Assembly: GCF_000165125.1 (NCBI RefSeq)
Contig: NZ_AEIU01000059.1
Coordinates: forward strand, 157,956 to 221,955
Reading direction: 5' to 3'
Source: Vibrio caribbeanicus ATCC BAA-2122
Lineage (GTDB): Bacteria; Pseudomonadota; Gammaproteobacteria; Enterobacterales; Vibrionaceae
Length of the DNA: 64,000 bases
Below, one piece after another: positions 10,517-20,508 of this stretch. The notes beneath the pieces were generated by a model. The model saw nothing but the letters and a program-made list of their open reading frames with translations. It did not search any database and was not told the origin of the DNA. Position numbers and translations under genes: made by a program. Every line of letters begins with the position of its first letter. The stretch's first letter is position 1.

Positions 10517-11872
10517 ATGCTCCCTATGTATGATGTTATTTTCATTGATGATGAAAGCGATATTCGCATCGCCATTGAACAAAGCTTTGCGCTTGAGAAT
10601 ATTTCAGCAGCTTTCTTTGCGACAGCAGAAGAAGCCCTACTAGCAATACAAAATAGTGGCCTACCTAAGGTAATCATTACCGATGTCTGCTTACCTGGAC
10701 TATCAGGTGAAAATGTCTTAACCAGCATACTAAAAAAAGACGCTAATGTTCCAATCATCCTTATCACGGCACATGGCGACATTTCTATGGCAGTGAAGGC
10801 ACTACAGAATGGCGCCTATGACTTTATTGAAAAACCTTTTTCGACCGATAGGCTCATAGACACTACAAAAAGAGCAATCGAAAAGAGACAACTGACCTTA
10901 GAAAATCTCGCACTAAAGAGAGACTTAAAGACAAGTCAAACGTTGGGACCAAGAATTATTGGAAATACAGCGCCAATACAACAACTTCGTGAACAAATCG
11001 CCCAAGTAGGAGACACTGATGCCGATATTCTAATTTTCGGTGAAACAGGAACCGGTAAAGAGCTTGTCGCCCGCTCTATTCATGAACAAAGTGCTCGCCG
11101 TGATAACCAGTTTGTTGCCATAAACTGTGGCGCCGTTCCAGAGCACCTTATTGAAAGTGAACTTTACGGCCATGAAAAAGGTGCGTTTACTGGTGCAGAT
11201 TCGCTGCGTATAGGCAAATTCGAGCACGCTGATGGGGGGACGCTCTTCCTTGATGAAATTGAGTCAATGCCACTTCACGCTCAAATCAGACTTTTGCGGG
11301 TATTGCAAGAGCGCGTCATTGAGAGAGTGGGTTCGAATAGATTACTCCCCATTAATATTCGCATTATCGCCGCAACAAAAGTGGACTTAAGAAAAGCGGC
11401 AGATAAACGTCAATTTAGAGAAGACCTTTACTATCGACTCAATGTGGTTACATTGAATCTCCCTGCATTAAGGAACCGAAAGGAGGATATTACTACCCTT
11501 TTCCATCACTTTACCCTTGTTGCTGCTGATCGCTATAAGCGTTCTGCCCCTGTACTCTCTCAATCACTAATAAAACAACTCATGAGTCATGATTGGCCCG
11601 GCAATGTTCGTGAACTGCGTAACGCTGCAGAGCGCCTCGTACTTCTTGGACAGCTCTCCAATATCAGTGAGCCCAATGCAGAAATGGATGGTGAGTCTTT
11701 AAGTTTAGCGAATCAAGTTGCGGAGTTCGAAAAAAGTATTATCAGTCAGGCGCTTGATCATTGTGGTGGGAGCATCAATAAAACGATGGTACACCTGCAA
11801 CTTGCCCGAAAAACACTCTACGACAAAATGCAAAAATACCAACTCGATAAAAGTCATTATAAAAGTGACTAG
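10517..11872 (+). CDS. dctD: DctD, sigma-54-dependent response regulator
   Basis: Response regulator of 451 residues that, when phosphorylated by DctB, activates sigma-54 RNA polymerase at C4-dicarboxylate transport genes. Receiver domain at about 5-120 with acidic pocket IDDES and phospho-acceptor in [12 protein letters not shown]+ domain with Walker A GETGTGKE, the sigma-54 contact loop GAFTGA and Walker [12 protein letters not shown]-terminal Fis-type helix-turn-helix ending in [12 protein letters not shown]. An alternative start, four codons in, is [10 protein letters not shown] sigma-54 promoter match lies before the facing dctP gene, which fits its role. Confidence 0.96.
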   Translation: MLPMYDVIFIDDESDIRIAIEQSFALENISAAFFATAEEALLAIQNSGLPKVIITDVCLPGLSGENVLTSILKKDANVPIILITAHGDISMAVKALQNGAYDFIEKPFSTDRLIDTTKRAIEKRQLTLENLALKRDLKTSQTLGPRIIGNTAPIQQLREQIAQVGDTDADILIFGETGTGKELVARSIHEQSARRDNQFVAINCGAVPEHLIESELYGHEKGAFTGADSLRIGKFEHADGGTLFLDEIESMPLHAQIRLLRVLQERVIERVGSNRLLPINIRIIAATKVDLRKAADKRQFREDLYYRLNVVTLNLPALRNRKEDITTLFHHFTLVAADRYKRSAPVLSQSLIKQLMSHDWPGNVRELRNAAERLVLLGQLSNISEPNAEMDGESLSLANQVAEFEKSIISQALDHCGGSINKTMVHLQLARKTLYDKMQKYQLDKSHYKSD

Positions 11873-11889
11873 TGCCAACAGTAAATACG

Positions 11890-11926
11890 ATAAGGGCCTG
11901 TTATAAACAGGCCCGCTATTTTTTAT
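11890..11926. terminator. Bidirectional terminator between dctD and dctM
   Basis: GGGCCTGT (11894-11901) and ACAGGCCC (11907-11914) make an 8-bp GC-rich stem with a 5-nt loop, followed on the plus strand by GCTATTTTTTATTT. The two operons converge here, so the hairpin can serve both. Confidence 0.9.
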
Positions 11927-13284
11927 TTGGTGATAATTTCAGGTCCCATCAGCATCGTTGGTAACCAAGTCGATACCCAAGGGACATAGGTAACAATGAT
12001 GAGGAATAAAAACATCACACCAACCCAAGGCAGTGCCGCTTTTACTACCTGCATCATAGACATTTTGGCCACGCCTGCTGTTACGAATAAATTTAGCCCA
12101 ACGGGTGGAGTGATCATACCAATTTCCATATTGACGACCATCATGATTCCTAAGTGGATAGGATCAATACCGAGTGCAATTGCGATTGGAAATACCAATG
12201 GAGCAACAATGATCAACAGACCAGAAGGCTCCATAAATTGCCCTCCAATGAGCAATAGTACATTAACAACAATAAGAAATGTAATTGGACCGAGCCCAGC
12301 AGAAAGCATCGACTCAGTGATCATTTGAGGGATACGTTCTTCAGTCAAAACATGCTTTAAAATCAGCGCATTAGCGATGATAAAAAGCAGCATGATAGTA
12401 AGCTTTCCGGCCTCATACAAAGTACGCTTGGTATCTTCATGCACAAATGCTTGAATCACTTTGAAGACAGCAGGTTTTGTGTTGTTCTTATCCGAAAACG
12501 GCCCCATATCTTTATAGATGAAGTTCGCAATCAAAAATGAGTAGACAGCGGCTACTGCTGCAGCTTCAGTTGGAGTAAAAATTCCACCATAAATTCCCCC
12601 GAGAATAATCACGACAAGTAGCAAGCCCCAGCTTGCGTCTTTCGCCGATGAAAAGACCTCTGTCCATCCAACAAAGGGCTGTTTAGGTAAGTTTTTTACT
12701 CGAGCTGCAATATAAATTGCGATCATCAACATGACACCGGCCAACAAGCCTGGAATGACACCTCCAAGGAACATTCGTCCGACGGAGACATCCGTTGCAG
12801 CAGCATAAACGACCATTACGATAGACGGAGGAATCAGAATCCCTAATGTACCAGCATTGCATATTACGCCAGCAGCAAACTCTTTCGAGTAACCATTTTT
12901 AATCATACCTGCAATAACAATACTACCTATGGCAACAACTGTAGCAGGCGAAGATCCGGATAACGCAGCGAACATCATACATGCAACAACCGATGCCATA
13001 GCAAGACCACCGCGGAACCAGCCCACCATAGCGATAGCAAAACGTATGATTCTTTTTGCCACTCCACCTGTTGACATAAAGCTGGAAGCGAGAATAAAAA
13101 ATGGAATCGCCAATAGTGTGTAATGGCCAGCGAATGCATTAAAGAGTGTTTGGGCAACAGATGCTAAAGATGCATCAGAGTGTATGAGAAGAAAAAGAAT
13201 ACTTGAAAGCCCCAAGGATACGGCAATAGGAACACCGATCAACATAAAGCCAACAACCATTGCGAATAAAAATAAGATCTCCAT
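11923..13284 (-). CDS. dctM: TRAP transporter large membrane subunit DctM
   Basis: Multi-spanning 453-residue membrane protein of the TRAP family (DctM/SiaM large subunit). It moves C4-dicarboxylates with Na+ together with DctQ and the periplasmic receptor DctP. Many hydrophobic helices run throughout; family signatures include FAALSGSSPATVVAIG and GILIPPSIVMVVYAAAT in the first half and GMITPPVGLNLFV near the end. It starts 3 bp after the dctQ stop codon, so the two are translated together. Confidence 0.95.
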   Translation of the reverse strand: MEILFLFAMVVGFMLIGVPIAVSLGLSSILFLLIHSDASLASVAQTLFNAFAGHYTLLAIPFFILASSFMSTGGVAKRIIRFAIAMVGWFRGGLAMASVVACMMFAALSGSSPATVVAIGSIVIAGMIKNGYSKEFAAGVICNAGTLGILIPPSIVMVVYAAATDVSVGRMFLGGVIPGLLAGVMLMIAIYIAARVKNLPKQPFVGWTEVFSSAKDASWGLLLVVIILGGIYGGIFTPTEAAAVAAVYSFLIANFIYKDMGPFSDKNNTKPAVFKVIQAFVHEDTKRTLYEAGKLTIMLLFIIANALILKHVLTEERIPQMITESMLSAGLGPITFLIVVNVLLLIGGQFMEPSGLLIIVAPLVFPIAIALGIDPIHLGIMMVVNMEIGMITPPVGLNLFVTAGVAKMSMMQVVKAALPWVGVMFLFLIIVTYVPWVSTWLPTMLMGPEIITK

Positions 13285-13287
13285 CGC

Positions 13288-13953
13288 CTACTCTCCCTTA
13301 TCTCTATTCATTTTGGGCTCCAATGCTTCTGACGCCTGTTTAAGTTCCTCTTTCATGGCCTCAATTTCTTCTTCTACCTCATGACCAGCAATAAGTCTGT
13401 CTAACTTTCCTGTTAGGATTTGCCATGTCACTTGTAAAAATCGCCATGTTAAAAGCGCCATGCCTAAAGGCAAAGCCATATAAGGAATAAACCTTGGCAG
13501 TTTTTCATAACGTTCCCCTTCATTGAGAACATCAGCAAGAAATTGCAACATTTCAGGCATAGGAATATCGTCTGTTTCATACCAAGCTCTTTCTGTTACG
13601 AAAGGAAACCAGTAGTTCCAAGAACCAACGAGAAGAAGAGTTGAAAAGGCCAAACAGCACACGGCTGCAAGTAATGCGTAGGCTTTTCTTAGCTTTTCTG
13701 GCGCCATATTAATGATGACGTCAACGCCAATATGAAAATGTTTCTTAACACCGTATGACGCACCGACCAAGACCATCCAAGCGAATAAAAACACGGTCAG
13801 CTCTAAAGCCCAGAGAATATTATCGTTAAATACATAACGACAGATAACATTTGCGAAAGTCAGCAAAGTCATGGCTCCGAGAAAAAAAGCAATGAGCGTT
13901 TCTTCAATCTTATCGGTAACTTTACCCACTTTGTCGAATAGTGGTTGTTTCAT
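13288..13953 (-). CDS. dctQ: TRAP transporter small membrane subunit DctQ
   Basis: Four-helix small TRAP subunit, 221 residues. Helices lie at about 22-45, 53-73, 95-115 and 155-175, with the DctQ-type ELTVFLFAWMVLVGASYGVK motif. The protein is slightly long for the family because of an acidic tail (about 180-221) rich in Glu and Lys. It lies between dctP and dctM, separated from dctP by a hairpin that may reduce downstream expression. Confidence 0.93.
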   Translation of the reverse strand: MKQPLFDKVGKVTDKIEETLIAFFLGAMTLLTFANVICRYVFNDNILWALELTVFLFAWMVLVGASYGVKKHFHIGVDVIINMAPEKLRKAYALLAAVCCLAFSTLLLVGSWNYWFPFVTERAWYETDDIPMPEMLQFLADVLNEGERYEKLPRFIPYMALPLGMALLTWRFLQVTWQILTGKLDRLIAGHEVEEEIEAMKEELKQASEALEPKMNRDKGE

Positions 13954-13979
13954 AAATAGTTCACTTTAATACAAGAAAA

Positions 13980-14010
13980 ATCCCCCCTCATGTATCCATG
14001 AGGGGTTTCA
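13980..14010 (-). terminator. Intra-operon hairpin between dctP and dctQ
   Basis: CCCCTCATG (13984-13992) and CATGAGGGG (13997-14005) form a perfect 9-bp stem with a 4-nt loop; on the minus strand GGATTTTTC follows. It looks like a partial terminator or 3'-end stabiliser. This would explain excess binding protein over membrane subunits, a common arrangement in transport operons. Confidence 0.7.
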
Positions 14011-14021
14011 CGACATTTGTG

Positions 14022-15017
14022 TTATTTATTAGATGCGAGCGCGGCTTGAATCAAATCAGAACCGATGTCTTTTTCAAACTTTTTCCAAACCGGTTGTAGT
14101 GCTTCAACCCAAGCCTGACGTTGCTCTGAAGTGAGTGTTCTGACTACACCACCAGCTTCGATAATATTATTTTTGTTGGCAAGGTTTACTCTCGATGATT
14201 CAGCATTACGAGTTGCAGAAACCTCTTGAATGATTGTATTAAGTTGTTCACGCTGATCTTTGGGAAGACTTTTCCAAAAGTCATTAGAGGTGACTACCAA
14301 ATAGTCTAAAATGCCGTGGTTAGTTTCTGTGATGCCATCCTGAACCTCAAAGAACTTCTTCCCGTAGATATTGGACCAAGTATTTTCTTGACCATCGATA
14401 ACTTTAGTTTGTAACCCACCATAAACTTCTTTGAACGACATTTTCTGTGGATTTGCATCTAATTGTTCAAATTGTGCTACCAGTACATCTGAAGCCTGGA
14501 CTCTAAACTTAAGCCCTTTTGCATCATTGGGAGAAATAAGAGGTTTGTTCGCTGACATCTGCTTCATGCCATTGTGCCAAAATGCTAGGCCCTGCAGACC
14601 ACGACGCTTCATAGCATTCTTTAAGCTTTCACCAGCTTCTGAGCTCTGAAAACGGTCGACAGCTTCGACATCTTCAAATAAAAATGGCAGGTCAAAAATA
14701 CGATATTTTTTGGTGAACTTTTCAAATTTAGAGAGAGAAGGAGCAGCAAGCTGAACGTCTCCATTCAATAGCGCCTCTAGTACCTTATTGTCATCATACA
14801 AGGTTGAGTTTGGAAAGACTTGCATACACAACTTGCCGTTCATTTCTTCGTTGACACGTTTTTCAAGCAACGAAGCAGCAATCCCTTTTGGATGTTTGTC
14901 CGTGTTAGTTACGTGGCTAAACTTGACAACCGTCTCACCGGGATCGCAGTTGGCGAATGCACTAGTGCTCATTGCAGCAAGTAAAGAAACGGAAATTAAA
15001 GTCAATGGTCTAGTCAT
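14022..15017 (-). CDS. dctP: TRAP periplasmic C4-dicarboxylate receptor DctP
   Basis: Secreted substrate-binding protein, 331 residues, with a signal peptide cleaved after STSAFA (about residue 22). TRAP-receptor motifs include VVKFSHV near the start, GLKFRVQAS with the carboxylate-binding arginine, and the QENTWSNIYGKKF region. It is the first gene of dctPQM and lies about 55 bp downstream of a sigma-54 promoter match, consistent with activation by DctD. The dicarboxylate specificity is inferred from the flanking dctBD. Confidence 0.95.
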   Translation of the reverse strand: MTRPLTLISVSLLAAMSTSAFANCDPGETVVKFSHVTNTDKHPKGIAASLLEKRVNEEMNGKLCMQVFPNSTLYDDNKVLEALLNGDVQLAAPSLSKFEKFTKKYRIFDLPFLFEDVEAVDRFQSSEAGESLKNAMKRRGLQGLAFWHNGMKQMSANKPLISPNDAKGLKFRVQASDVLVAQFEQLDANPQKMSFKEVYGGLQTKVIDGQENTWSNIYGKKFFEVQDGITETNHGILDYLVVTSNDFWKSLPKDQREQLNTIIQEVSATRNAESSRVNLANKNNIIEAGGVVRTLTSEQRQAWVEALQPVWKKFEKDIGSDLIQAALASNK

Positions 15018-15072
15018 TAGGATTCTCCTTTTGAATGTAGCAGCCCTATCAATGGGATGTAATATTCATTGG

Positions 15073-15089
15073 AGCAATAACTAAGCCAA
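15073..15089 (-). promoter_or_regulatory. Sigma-54 promoter of dctPQM
   Basis: On the minus strand TGGC (complement of 15085-15088) and TTGC (complement of 15074-15077) are separated by exactly 7 nt, matching the -24/-12 consensus TGGCAC-N5-TTGC in its core bases and spacing. It lies 57 nt upstream of the dctP start. A DctD-type activator is encoded in the same module. Confidence 0.85.
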
Positions 15090-15154
15090 CTTTTAAATTA
15101 GTTTTAACTCAATCACTTAAATGCATTAAAAGACAAATTCTTGTTTGAGACACA

Positions 15155-15190
15155 GAGAGATGGGTGGGTTTCCACCCATTGTTTTTATCA
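15155..15190 (+). terminator. Terminator-like hairpin upstream of dctP, plus orientation
   Basis: ATGGGTGG (15160-15167) and CCACCCAT (15172-15179) make an 8-bp stem with a 4-nt GTTT loop, followed by TGTTTTTATC. The T-tract is on the plus strand, where no gene precedes it. It could end a short plus-strand RNA that starts near the dctP promoter, or be a protein-binding dyad about 100 bp upstream of the sigma-54 site. Confidence 0.55.
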
Positions 15191-15302
15191 ATATGGGTGA
15201 ATTGCCACTCAAGTAGTTAAGATAGAGTAAGATATATCGAAGCGTTGGTTTCCTTGATTGAAGAGTAATAGAAAGACACATTTCAATGGGTCTGAAAACC
15301 TC

Positions 15303-15914
15303 TTAGCTTTGTAGTTTTAACGTGAACCTTAAGAAATAAGAATCATCGAATTCGACCGTATAATCAAAAATTGAAGATGCATAAATTGCTCTCAATAGAG
15401 CATGCTTTTCTCCATTTGTGCCTCTAAATAACATTGATACTGATTTGACTAGCTCATTTCGGTTATTGAAATGTGCATTCAGATCACTAGCTAAAACACA
15501 CAACAAACAGCTATTTGAGTTATGTTCCAAGTCCACTTTTTCCGGACTTGAAACAAGAACAGTTGTATTTAGCTCTTTTTCTAAAATATTAATCAGTAAT
15601 AAGAAGCTATCCAGATTAGGTAGCTCATCTCCTTCATTGCAAATAGCTAACTCGTTTAACAGTAGCTCAATATCAAGGCGACTCGCTCGTGCTTGAGAAA
15701 CAAGGGTACGTATTTTCTTTTTGAGAGGTTTATACTTTTTGCTTGAAACCGCTCTGTTTAACCAAGCAGACAGGATATCGTTTTTTTCAGCACAACTTTT
15801 ACGGCTTAGTAACTTGACTGAATGAGCGGAAAAAAGATGCAGTAATGCATGCAAGGCCAGCTCATTAAGTAGTGGTTCGAATTCAGATTTTATTTTTGTA
15901 TGGATACTGCGCAT
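15303..15914 (-). CDS. DUF2913-like protein
   Basis: A 203-residue soluble protein, mostly predicted helical, with no signal peptide. The stretch LNELALHALLHLF followed by an ILSAWLNRAV segment and a basic KKYKPLKKKIRTLV segment resembles the Vibrionaceae DUF2913 family, whose function is unknown. This is recognition from memory rather than a search. It stands alone between dctP and a chemoreceptor. Confidence 0.6.
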   Translation of the reverse strand: MRSIHTKIKSEFEPLLNELALHALLHLFSAHSVKLLSRKSCAEKNDILSAWLNRAVSSKKYKPLKKKIRTLVSQARASRLDIELLLNELAICNEGDELPNLDSFLLLINILEKELNTTVLVSSPEKVDLEHNSNSCLLCVLASDLNAHFNNRNELVKSVSMLFRGTNGEKHALLRAIYASSIFDYTVEFDDSYFLRFTLKLQS

Positions 15915-16248
15915 GGGCTTACAAGAGTACGCTAATCGAGTGCTGCTCTATTTAGTTAATGTGGCTAAAAGACGGATATGCTATCCAAAACTATCCCCTA
16001 TGTACAGTGTCTTACATCACGTATTATCACACTTCCACCAGACTTCAGGTACCAATCTTTAGAACAAATAATGTAACCAAGATTCAAGGTAACTAGAGAA
16101 TAAATATATTTGTTACGCTAAATCTTAATGAGCCTTCTATAATTAGGTCTATGCATTAGCCCGTTCTTCGATTTGTTGCGTTCACATAGGACACGCACGT
16201 AGTACAGAGGGTATTGCGCCCAAATTAGATATTAGGTTGTCCATAGTT
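15915..16248. other. Intergenic region upstream of chemoreceptor
   Basis: 334 bp between the divergent DUF2913-like gene and the chemoreceptor gene. It must hold both promoters. A TATAAT hexamer at 16138-16143 is a possible -10 for the chemoreceptor, but no well-spaced -35 was found. The end of the region carries the 13-bp sequence AGGTTGTCCATAG (16234-16246), which recurs just after the gene. Confidence 0.5.
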
Positions 16249-17874
16249 ATGAAAAATTTATCAATCGGTAGGAAAATTGCACTCTGCTTTTCAGTCATCG
16301 CTCTAATTAATTTGGGCTTTGCCCTGTTTCTGCTCAAAGAATTGTCCAGCATTCAGGCCGAGCTCCTCAACTATACTGATGACACACTACCTGCGGTAGA
16401 AAGCGTTGATGGCATAAGAGATAAGATGTCATATTGGCGTCGTACGCAATTCGCTGTGTTTGCGATGAGTGATCACAACAAAATTGTGTCAAAAATAAAA
16501 GTGAATGAGAAGATAAGAGAAGAGATAGGCACCGCATTGAATGCGTATGGTAAAACTGTTTGGCCTGGGGAAGAAACCGAGATTTATAATCGCTTGATCA
16601 GTAAGTGGCAAAAATACCTTGCAACTATGGATGCCTTCAATCAGGCTATGACCGACGACAACAAAACCAAAGCCTACCCCATTCTCACCCAATCACTCGC
16701 TAATTTTGAAAGCATTGAATCAGACATGAATGCACTTGTGGGTATTTTAAAAGGGGCAATGGAAAGTAATAAAAATCAGATCCTCAAATCCATACATGAC
16801 CTAGATTATACAACCATTATCAGCAACGTCGTAATGCTCATTATTATGATCGCCATCGTTGTCTCCCTTACACGTATGATTTGCCGCCCACTAGCAAGGG
16901 TTGTACAACAGGCAAATGCCATTGCTGATGGTGACTTATCAAAAGAACTTGTCCGAAAAGATATCGGTAATGATGAACTGGGTGACCTCGCCGACTCTAC
17001 CATCCAAATGCAATCTAACCTAAAACAATTGATTGACCAAAGTAAAGAAGTCGTCAAACAGCTTGGTGAAGCCGTTGAGCAAATGACGCATATCGCTGAA
17101 ACGTCCTCTGCAGACATGCAAAAGCAACAGAGCCAGATTAGCGAAGTGGCAACTGCAATGACGCTGATGAAATCTTCAGTCGCGGATGTTGCTAAAAATA
17201 CCGATGATTCGGCAGAACAAGCCAATCAGGCAAACCAGAGAACACAAGAAGGTGCTCGTGACAACCAAGCCATGGTCACATCAATTCAGAACGTTGCGCA
17301 GGTCATTGGTGACGCGGGCGACACAGTCTCTGAATTAGAGCAACAATCTAGCCAAATTAATGTTGTCGTTGACGTGATTCGTGATATCGCGGAGCAAACT
17401 AACCTGCTCGCTCTGAATGCAGCCATAGAAGCGGCAAGGGCTGGGGAATCTGGCCGCGGTTTTGCCGTGGTAGCAGATGAAGTAAGAACACTCGCCGGGC
17501 GAACTCAAGACTCGACCAGCGAAATTACGACCATCATCGAAAAGCTTCAATCTTTCTCAGCGAAAGCGAAAGAAGCAACAGAAAACTCCCGAACCAGTAT
17601 CGATAAATGCGCAGAGCAAGGCCATCACTCTCAAGAGCTTATGGTGTCAATAGAGCAGGCTATTGCAAACATCGCCGATATGGGGATTCAAATCGCCAGT
17701 GCTTGCGGTGAACAAGATTCTGTCGCTGATGAGCTGAGCAGAAACATTGAAGAAATACAGGTAGCCTCGCAAGATGTCGCGAAGGGCTCTGAACAAACAG
17801 TCAAATCATGTAGGGAGTTAGCTAACCTATCATCCTCTCTTCATGAATCGATGTCGCGCTTTAAGCTCCATTAA
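16249..17874 (+). CDS. Methyl-accepting chemotaxis protein (four-helix-bundle sensor)
   Basis: Transmembrane chemoreceptor of 541 residues from the ATG at 16249; a longer TTG start at 16237 is less likely. Helix 1 at about 10-30, a periplasmic four-helix-bundle type ligand domain to about 180, helix 2 at about 188-208, HAMP domain, then the cytoplasmic hairpin with the conserved tip [19 protein letters not shown]. No C-terminal CheR-tether pentapeptide is evident. Ligand unknown. The gene is bounded by a 13-bp direct repeat. Confidence 0.93.
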   Translation: MKNLSIGRKIALCFSVIALINLGFALFLLKELSSIQAELLNYTDDTLPAVESVDGIRDKMSYWRRTQFAVFAMSDHNKIVSKIKVNEKIREEIGTALNAYGKTVWPGEETEIYNRLISKWQKYLATMDAFNQAMTDDNKTKAYPILTQSLANFESIESDMNALVGILKGAMESNKNQILKSIHDLDYTTIISNVVMLIIMIAIVVSLTRMICRPLARVVQQANAIADGDLSKELVRKDIGNDELGDLADSTIQMQSNLKQLIDQSKEVVKQLGEAVEQMTHIAETSSADMQKQQSQISEVATAMTLMKSSVADVAKNTDDSAEQANQANQRTQEGARDNQAMVTSIQNVAQVIGDAGDTVSELEQQSSQINVVVDVIRDIAEQTNLLALNAAIEAARAGESGRGFAVVADEVRTLAGRTQDSTSEITTIIEKLQSFSAKAKEATENSRTSIDKCAEQGHHSQELMVSIEQAIANIADMGIQIASACGEQDSVADELSRNIEEIQVASQDVAKGSEQTVKSCRELANLSSSLHESMSRFKLH

Positions 17875-17924
17875 AGGTTGTCCATAGATGCGCGTTGTTA
17901 TTTTTTAATGTCTTGAGAGGTATT

Positions 17925-19148
17925 ATGAAATTTCAAATCACATTTCTATCACTGACTATAGCGACAGTGTTGAGCAGTGCACCCGCCATAAGTGCCCCTG
18001 TATCAATAGAATATAACCCCTCAGAATCTCGCCAAGCACTTATATCGAATTCATGGCTTGAAGTAAACCTGAGTCAGTTCAGAGCCAACATCGAACAGTT
18101 CGAAACTCATCTTGCACAAGGAACTCGAATTTGTGCAGTGATGAAGGCAGATGCTTACGGTAATGGTATCTATGGCTTAATGCCGATTATTATCGAGAAA
18201 AAGATACCTTGTATTGCAATAGCAAGTAATAGTGAAGCGAAAGCAGTAAGAGAGGCAGGGTTTAAAGGTGAGTTGATTAGGGTAAGATCTGCCAACCTCA
18301 AAGAAGTAAAAGAGGGTCTTGGCCTTAATATAGAAGAGCTGGTCGGTACCGTTGATCAAATTAAAGAATTTGAGGAGTTGTCTAGAGAGCAAGCGACTCC
18401 AATCAAAATCCATCTCGCACTTAATGATGGGGGAATGGGGCGTAATGGTTTAGATATGACCACAGATGAAGGACAAGCGCATGCGGTCAGAATAATAGAA
18501 AGCCCTAACATCGAAATTGTGGGAATTATGACGCACTTCCCTAATTATGACGCTGATGAAGTCAAGCAGAAGCTCGCAAGCTTTAAAACAAATACTCAAT
18601 GGATTTTTGACAATACAACGTTAGAGCGCAAGGACGTAATTTTACACGTTGCAAACTCCTATGCCTCAGTGAATGTTCCAGAATCACAACTTGATATGGT
18701 TAGACCCGGTGGCGTTTTGTACGGTGATTTGCCCACCAACCCAGAATACCCATCGATCGTTTCATTCAAAACACGAATAGCTTCTCTCCATAATCTGCCT
18801 GCAAACAGTACTGTTGGCTACGATAGCACTTATACGACAGAGAAAAAAAGCGTATTAGCCAACCTCCCTGTCGGTTACTCTGACGGTTATCCAAGAAAGA
18901 TGGGTAATAGAGCGCAGGTTTTGGTTAATGGGCAGCGCGCGAAGGTCGTCGGTGTCACTTCAATGAATACGACAATGGTGGATGTGTCAAACGTCAAGGG
19001 CGTGTTACCGGGTCAAGAAGTCACCTTATTTGGACAACAAAAGCAAGAAGCGATATCCATTGGTGAAATGGAGGAACATGCCGATGTCATTTTCCCAGAA
19101 CTTTATACTGTTTGGGGAAATGCGAACCCACGTTATTACGTCGAATAG
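17925..19148 (+). CDS. bsrV: Periplasmic broad-spectrum amino-acid racemase (BsrV-type)
   Basis: PLP-dependent fold-III racemase with a signal peptide ([10 protein letters not shown] ... APAISA), 407 residues from the ATG at 17925, which follows a GAGAGG ribosome site. The PLP-binding lysine is in [11 protein letters not shown], and the second catalytic-region tyrosine in VGYDSTY. Cytosolic alanine racemases lack the secretion signal; the length and export fit Vibrio BsrV, which makes non-canonical D-amino acids such as D-Met and D-Leu that modulate peptidoglycan. Substrate range is inferred from the family. Confidence 0.88.
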   Translation: MKFQITFLSLTIATVLSSAPAISAPVSIEYNPSESRQALISNSWLEVNLSQFRANIEQFETHLAQGTRICAVMKADAYGNGIYGLMPIIIEKKIPCIAIASNSEAKAVREAGFKGELIRVRSANLKEVKEGLGLNIEELVGTVDQIKEFEELSREQATPIKIHLALNDGGMGRNGLDMTTDEGQAHAVRIIESPNIEIVGIMTHFPNYDADEVKQKLASFKTNTQWIFDNTTLERKDVILHVANSYASVNVPESQLDMVRPGGVLYGDLPTNPEYPSIVSFKTRIASLHNLPANSTVGYDSTYTTEKKSVLANLPVGYSDGYPRKMGNRAQVLVNGQRAKVVGVTSMNTTMVDVSNVKGVLPGQEVTLFGQQKQEAISIGEMEEHADVIFPELYTVWGNANPRYYVE

Positions 19149-19184
19149 CGTCTCATTTTTTAGGAAAAATTCGCTAGAGAAACG

Positions 19185-19218
19185 AATAGGCCCCAGTGTA
19201 TTGCACTGGGGCCTTATA
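19185..19218. terminator. Bidirectional terminator between bsrV and tRNA-Arg
   Basis: AGGCCCCAGTG (19188-19198) and CACTGGGGCCT (19204-19214) form an 11-bp stem with a 5-nt loop. It lies between convergent bsrV (plus) and tRNA-Arg (minus) and can stop both. The T-tracts on either side are short. Confidence 0.85.
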
Positions 19219-19222
19219 ATAA

Positions 19223-19299
19223 TGGCACGCCCTGTAGGATTCGAACCTACGACCACATCCTTAGAAGGGACGTGCTCTATCCAGCTGAGCTAAGGGCGC
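19223..19299 (-). tRNA. tRNA-Arg (anticodon TCT)
   Basis: 77 nt with encoded CCA. The acceptor stem GCGCCCT pairs with AGGGCGT (first pair G-U), D-arm GCTC...GAGC, anticodon arm with loop CTTCTAA giving anticodon TCT, and T-arm with GGTTCGAATCC. It reads AGA codons. Confidence 0.96.
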
Positions 19300-19414
19300 G
19301 CTACAGGAAAGAATTATACGAATTCACCGCCTGAACACAAGAGGTTTTATTAACATTATGATCTGACTGACCAAAAAAAGGACAAAGACGCCAAATCTGT
19401 TTAAAATAACCGCA

Positions 19415-19430
19415 AGGCAAACGTTTGCTT
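19415..19430 (+). promoter_or_regulatory. PurR operator upstream of folD
   Basis: The 12-bp perfect palindrome GCAAACGTTTGC (19417-19428) matches the core of the PurR box (ACGCAAACGTTTGCGT). It lies about 80 bp before the folD start. PurR repression of one-carbon genes is established in enterics; here it is assigned by motif. Confidence 0.75.
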
Positions 19431-19505
19431 ATAGAAGTTAATTAAAGAATCTGCGAGAATAGAAGTCAAACGTCTACTCTTTTCATTTATTTCCTAAGGA
19501 AAACC

Positions 19506-20366
19506 ATGACTGCTCAAAATATCGATGGCACCTTAATTTCACAAACTGTCCGCTCAGAAGTGGCAGCTCGCGTGAAGGCTCGAGTTGATAATGGCCTGCG
19601 CGCCCCAGGCCTTGCAGTTGTCCTCGTGGGGGACGATCCTGCCTCACAAGTCTATGTGGGGAGCAAACGCAGAGCATGTGAGGAAGTTGGATTCATATCT
19701 AAATCTTTTGACCTTCCGCATACGACAACAGAAAAAGAGCTACTGTCGCTGATCACCGAACTCAATAACGACGATGAGATAGATGGTATCTTAGTACAGC
19801 TACCGCTACCCGCTGGTATTGACGCTACACACATACTTGAACATATTGATACCGAGAAAGATGTTGATGGCTTCCACCCCTATAATGTTGGCCGTTTAGC
19901 TCAACGTATTCCTAAACTCAGATCATGCACACCAAAAGGAATCATCACCTTACTTGAAAGGTATAATATCGAGCTGCGCAGCAAGCATGCGGTTATTGTT
20001 GGTGCTTCCAATATTGTTGGCCGGCCAATGAGCTTAGAATTACTGTTGGCAGGTTGCACAACAACCACCTGTCATCGCTTTACCAAAGATCTTGAAAGTC
20101 ATGTTCGCCAGGCAGACATCGTTGTCGTTGCCGTAGGAAAACCTAATTTTATTCCTGGTCAATGGATAAAAGATGGTGCTGTCGTGATTGATGTTGGCAT
20201 CAATCGACTTGAATCAGGGAAACTCATCGGTGATGTGGATTATGAAAATGCCAAAGAACGTGCAAGTTTTATTACTCCGGTTCCTGGAGGCGTTGGCCCT
20301 ATGACTGTCGCAAGTTTAATCGAAAATACCATGCTCGCTTGCGAGCAATTCCATACCAAAAAATAA
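19506..20366 (+). CDS. folD: FolD, methylene-THF dehydrogenase/cyclohydrolase
   Basis: Bifunctional cytosolic enzyme of 286 residues converting 5,10-methylene-THF to 10-formyl-THF through the methenyl form, with NADP. Signatures include [13 protein letters not shown] with the neighbouring YVGSK lysine, the DVDGFHP motif, the NADP-binding [11 protein letters not shown], and the C-terminal [23 protein letters not shown] ribosome site precedes the ATG. Its native terminator is interrupted by the prophage. Confidence 0.98.
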   Translation: MTAQNIDGTLISQTVRSEVAARVKARVDNGLRAPGLAVVLVGDDPASQVYVGSKRRACEEVGFISKSFDLPHTTTEKELLSLITELNNDDEIDGILVQLPLPAGIDATHILEHIDTEKDVDGFHPYNVGRLAQRIPKLRSCTPKGIITLLERYNIELRSKHAVIVGASNIVGRPMSLELLLAGCTTTTCHRFTKDLESHVRQADIVVVAVGKPNFIPGQWIKDGAVVIDVGINRLESGKLIGDVDYENAKERASFITPVPGGVGPMTVASLIENTMLACEQFHTKK

Positions 20367-20370
20367 AAAA

Positions 20371-20388
20371 AGGCTCCGCAAGGAGCCT
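20371..20388. other. attL: left prophage junction in the folD terminator
   Basis: AGGCTCC-GCAA-GGAGCCT, a perfect hairpin starting 5 nt after the folD stop codon, but followed by GATATC instead of a T-tract. The sequence recurs at 34094-34111 with one mismatch, and there the T6 tract is present. Joining the left half of this site to the right half of the other rebuilds a textbook Rho-independent terminator, so this is the integration core. Confidence 0.8.
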
Positions 20389-20508
20389 GATATCAAAACC
20401 TAAGTAATTGTTTTTGATTGCTTTAATAAAAACGCCGACCCAATAATGTCCACAAAAAATGCTTGCCGAATGGGTGAGCGTTTGTTGTATTAATTTCTAA
20501 TCTGATTA

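Noticed and set aside
18982-19293. 103-codon frame over the bsrV end and tRNA-Arg
   Set aside because: Overlaps the bsrV 3' end out of frame and reads through a terminator and an antisense tRNA gene.
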